Assembly: GCA_029226935.1 (NCBI GenBank)
Contig: JAQXYZ010000080.1
Coordinates: 1-64,000, forward strand
Source of the DNA: Bacillota bacterium
GTDB taxonomy: Bacteria; Bacillota; Clostridia; Lachnospirales; Lachnospiraceae
DNA: 64,000 nt
Direction: 5' to 3'
The notes under the pieces were generated by a model, which saw only the letters and a list, made by a program, of their open reading frames with translations, made no database searches and was not told the origin of the DNA. This document shows, one piece after another, positions 63,019-64,000 of this stretch. Position numbers and translations under genes: made by a program. Position 1 is the first letter of the stretch. Each line of letters starts with the position of its first letter.

Positions 63019-64000
63019 ATGAGCCTTTTATTAGCCATAATTTATCTTGCATTTATCAGTCTGGGATTGCCGGATGCGCTGCTCGGCTCAGCATGGCCGG
63101 GTATGCATGAACAGATGAATGTTCCGGTATCTTATGCCGGAATTGTCACGATGATTATTTCGGCAGGAACCATTATATCAAGTCTGTTCAGCGACCGTTT
63201 GACAAGGAAGCTGGGAACCGGAAAGGTAACGGCCTTCAGCGTTGCTCTTACAGCGGTTTCACTTTTTGGATTTTCTCTGTCAAGATCTTTTGTTATGCTT
63301 TGCGTGATTGCGCTGCCCTATGGCTTGGGCGCAGGTGCTGTGGATGCATCGCTGAATAACTATGTAGCGCTCCACTATAAAGCGAGACACATGAGCTGGC
63401 TGCACAGCTTCTGGGGAGTCGGGGCTACGGTAGGCCCTTACATAATGGGCGCCTGTCTGACCGGAGGACTGAACTGGGATAAGGGCTATCTGATTATTGC
63501 CATCATACAGATGGTGTTGACCGCAGCACTGTTCTTTTCACTGCCTCTTTGGAAGAAACCGGAAACTGCGGGCGAAGGGGAGACAGAACAAGGGCACATG
63601 GGAATGGCACAATTACTTAAAATGCCGGGTGTTAAAGAGGTGCTTACAGCTTTTTTCTGCTACTGTGCGGTGGAACAGACAGCAGGGCTCTGGGGAGCAA
63701 GTTATATGGTAATGGATCGCGGCATGTCTGCGGAAGTTGCCGCAAAATGGGCAGCTTTGTTTTATCTGGGGATTACCGTAGGCAGATTTATCTGTGGCTT
63801 TATCACCATGAAACTGGATGATAAAACAATGATCCGCCTGGGACAGGGGATCATCGTGGGTGGAATTATTCTGTTGTTGCTGCCTTTTGGTAATTTGGTA
63901 ATGTGCGTGGGACTTGTTATGATCGGTCTGGGATGCGCGCCTATTTACCCAAGTATCATTCATTCAACACCGTCCAACTTTGGCACGGGAGTTTCCCAGG
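63019..64000 (+). CDS. Major facilitator superfamily transporter (cut by window edge)
   Basis: The first 327 residues are present, starting MSLLLAIIYLAFISLGLPDA after GGGAGGAA; no stop appears before the window end. About nine membrane segments are visible. The GLPDALLGSAWP start and the SWLHSFWGVGATVGP segment resemble the fucose/glucose-type MFS group (FucP/YfkF-like), so a sugar or sugar-like substrate is likely. It is divergent from the AraC gene, which may control it. Confidence 0.85.
   Translation, partial: MSLLLAIIYLAFISLGLPDALLGSAWPGMHEQMNVPVSYAGIVTMIISAGTIISSLFSDRLTRKLGTGKVTAFSVALTAVSLFGFSLSRSFVMLCVIALPYGLGAGAVDASLNNYVALHYKARHMSWLHSFWGVGATVGPYIMGACLTGGLNWDKGYLIIAIIQMVLTAALFFSLPLWKKPETAGEGETEQGHMGMAQLLKMPGVKEVLTAFFCYCAVEQTAGLWGASYMVMDRGMSAEVAAKWAALFYLGITVGRFICGFITMKLDDKTMIRLGQGIIVGGIILLLLPFGNLVMCVGLVMIGLGCAPIYPSIIHSTPSNFGTGVSQ

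Overview
The window looks like chromosome of a spore-forming, anaerobic Firmicute of the class Clostridia, most likely a gut Lachnospiraceae. The evidence is a spoIIAA-spoIIAB-sigF operon, an alpha/beta-type small acid-soluble spore protein, a SpoVAE-type protein behind a forespore-type promoter, an addB-addA pair in place of recBCD, a hydrogenase-linked TM1266-family regulator, several ECF vitamin transporters, a T-box in front of valS and strong AGGAGG ribosome sites. Almost all genes lie on the + strand. No phage, insertion sequence, CRISPR array or rRNA was seen.

Layout. 1-3.5 kb (minus strand): the start of an unknown gene, then a lipoprotein / MBOAT acyltransferase / DHHW cassette that probably O-acetylates a surface polymer. 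3.6-18.3 kb: RidA, shikimate kinase, an EamA exporter, a GH31 glucosidase, SpoVAE, aminopeptidase P, a HAD phosphatase and AddB/AddA. 18.4-27.8 kb: an ECF transporter (S, AA', T), a LysR regulator, a 443-nt inverted repeat, a deletion-fused MetB/MetQ remnant, the methionine importer metQ-metN-metI, and cysK-yezD followed by a divergent tRNA-Cys-like sequence. 27.9-35 kb: tcdA, TPP-riboswitch-controlled thiT, malQ with a LacI regulator, a CYTH protein, a DJ-1 protein, a CBS protein, greA and the SASP gene. 35-36 kb (minus): an ECF S component and a TM1266 regulator behind a structured attenuator leader. 36.2-42.6 kb: protein quality control (tig, clpP, clpX, lon) and ysxC. 42.7-48 kb: an AI-2E-type permease, a D-2-hydroxyacid dehydrogenase, truA, VanZ-like and DUF308 membrane proteins and a LacX-type epimerase. 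48-57.3 kb: T-box-valS, FapA, folC, a zinc-ribbon/TPR membrane protein and spoIIA-sigF. 57.4-64 kb: a large secreted glucosaminidase-like protein with a PT-rich repeat stalk, a Nim-type flavoprotein, an XRE regulator with a DUF3169 protein, an AraC regulator and a truncated MFS transporter.

The most interesting part is the sulfur amino acid block (21.5-27.8 kb). Three promoters there (MetB/MetQ remnant, metQ, cysK) share one architecture: a 17-bp palindrome TATAGC-N5-GCTATA, a further half-site exactly 10 bp downstream, and a -10 box exactly 41 bp after that half-site. This is the geometry of a LysR-family activator, and a LysR gene lies next to the first site. The cysK transcript then carries a 25-codon leader ORF with a run of three Cys codons plus a fourth, an overlapping hairpin and an intrinsic terminator just before cysK, which together look like a cysteine-responsive attenuator. 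Just after yezD lies a 70-nt tRNA-like sequence with a GCA (Cys) anticodon but non-canonical identity positions. Together these suggest layered cysteine and methionine control (activator, leader-peptide attenuation, and perhaps a tRNA-like RNA) that deserves experiments. A second candidate cis-regulatory RNA is the minus-strand leader at about 35.9-36.03 kb. All functional statements come from reading the sequence; no database search was run.
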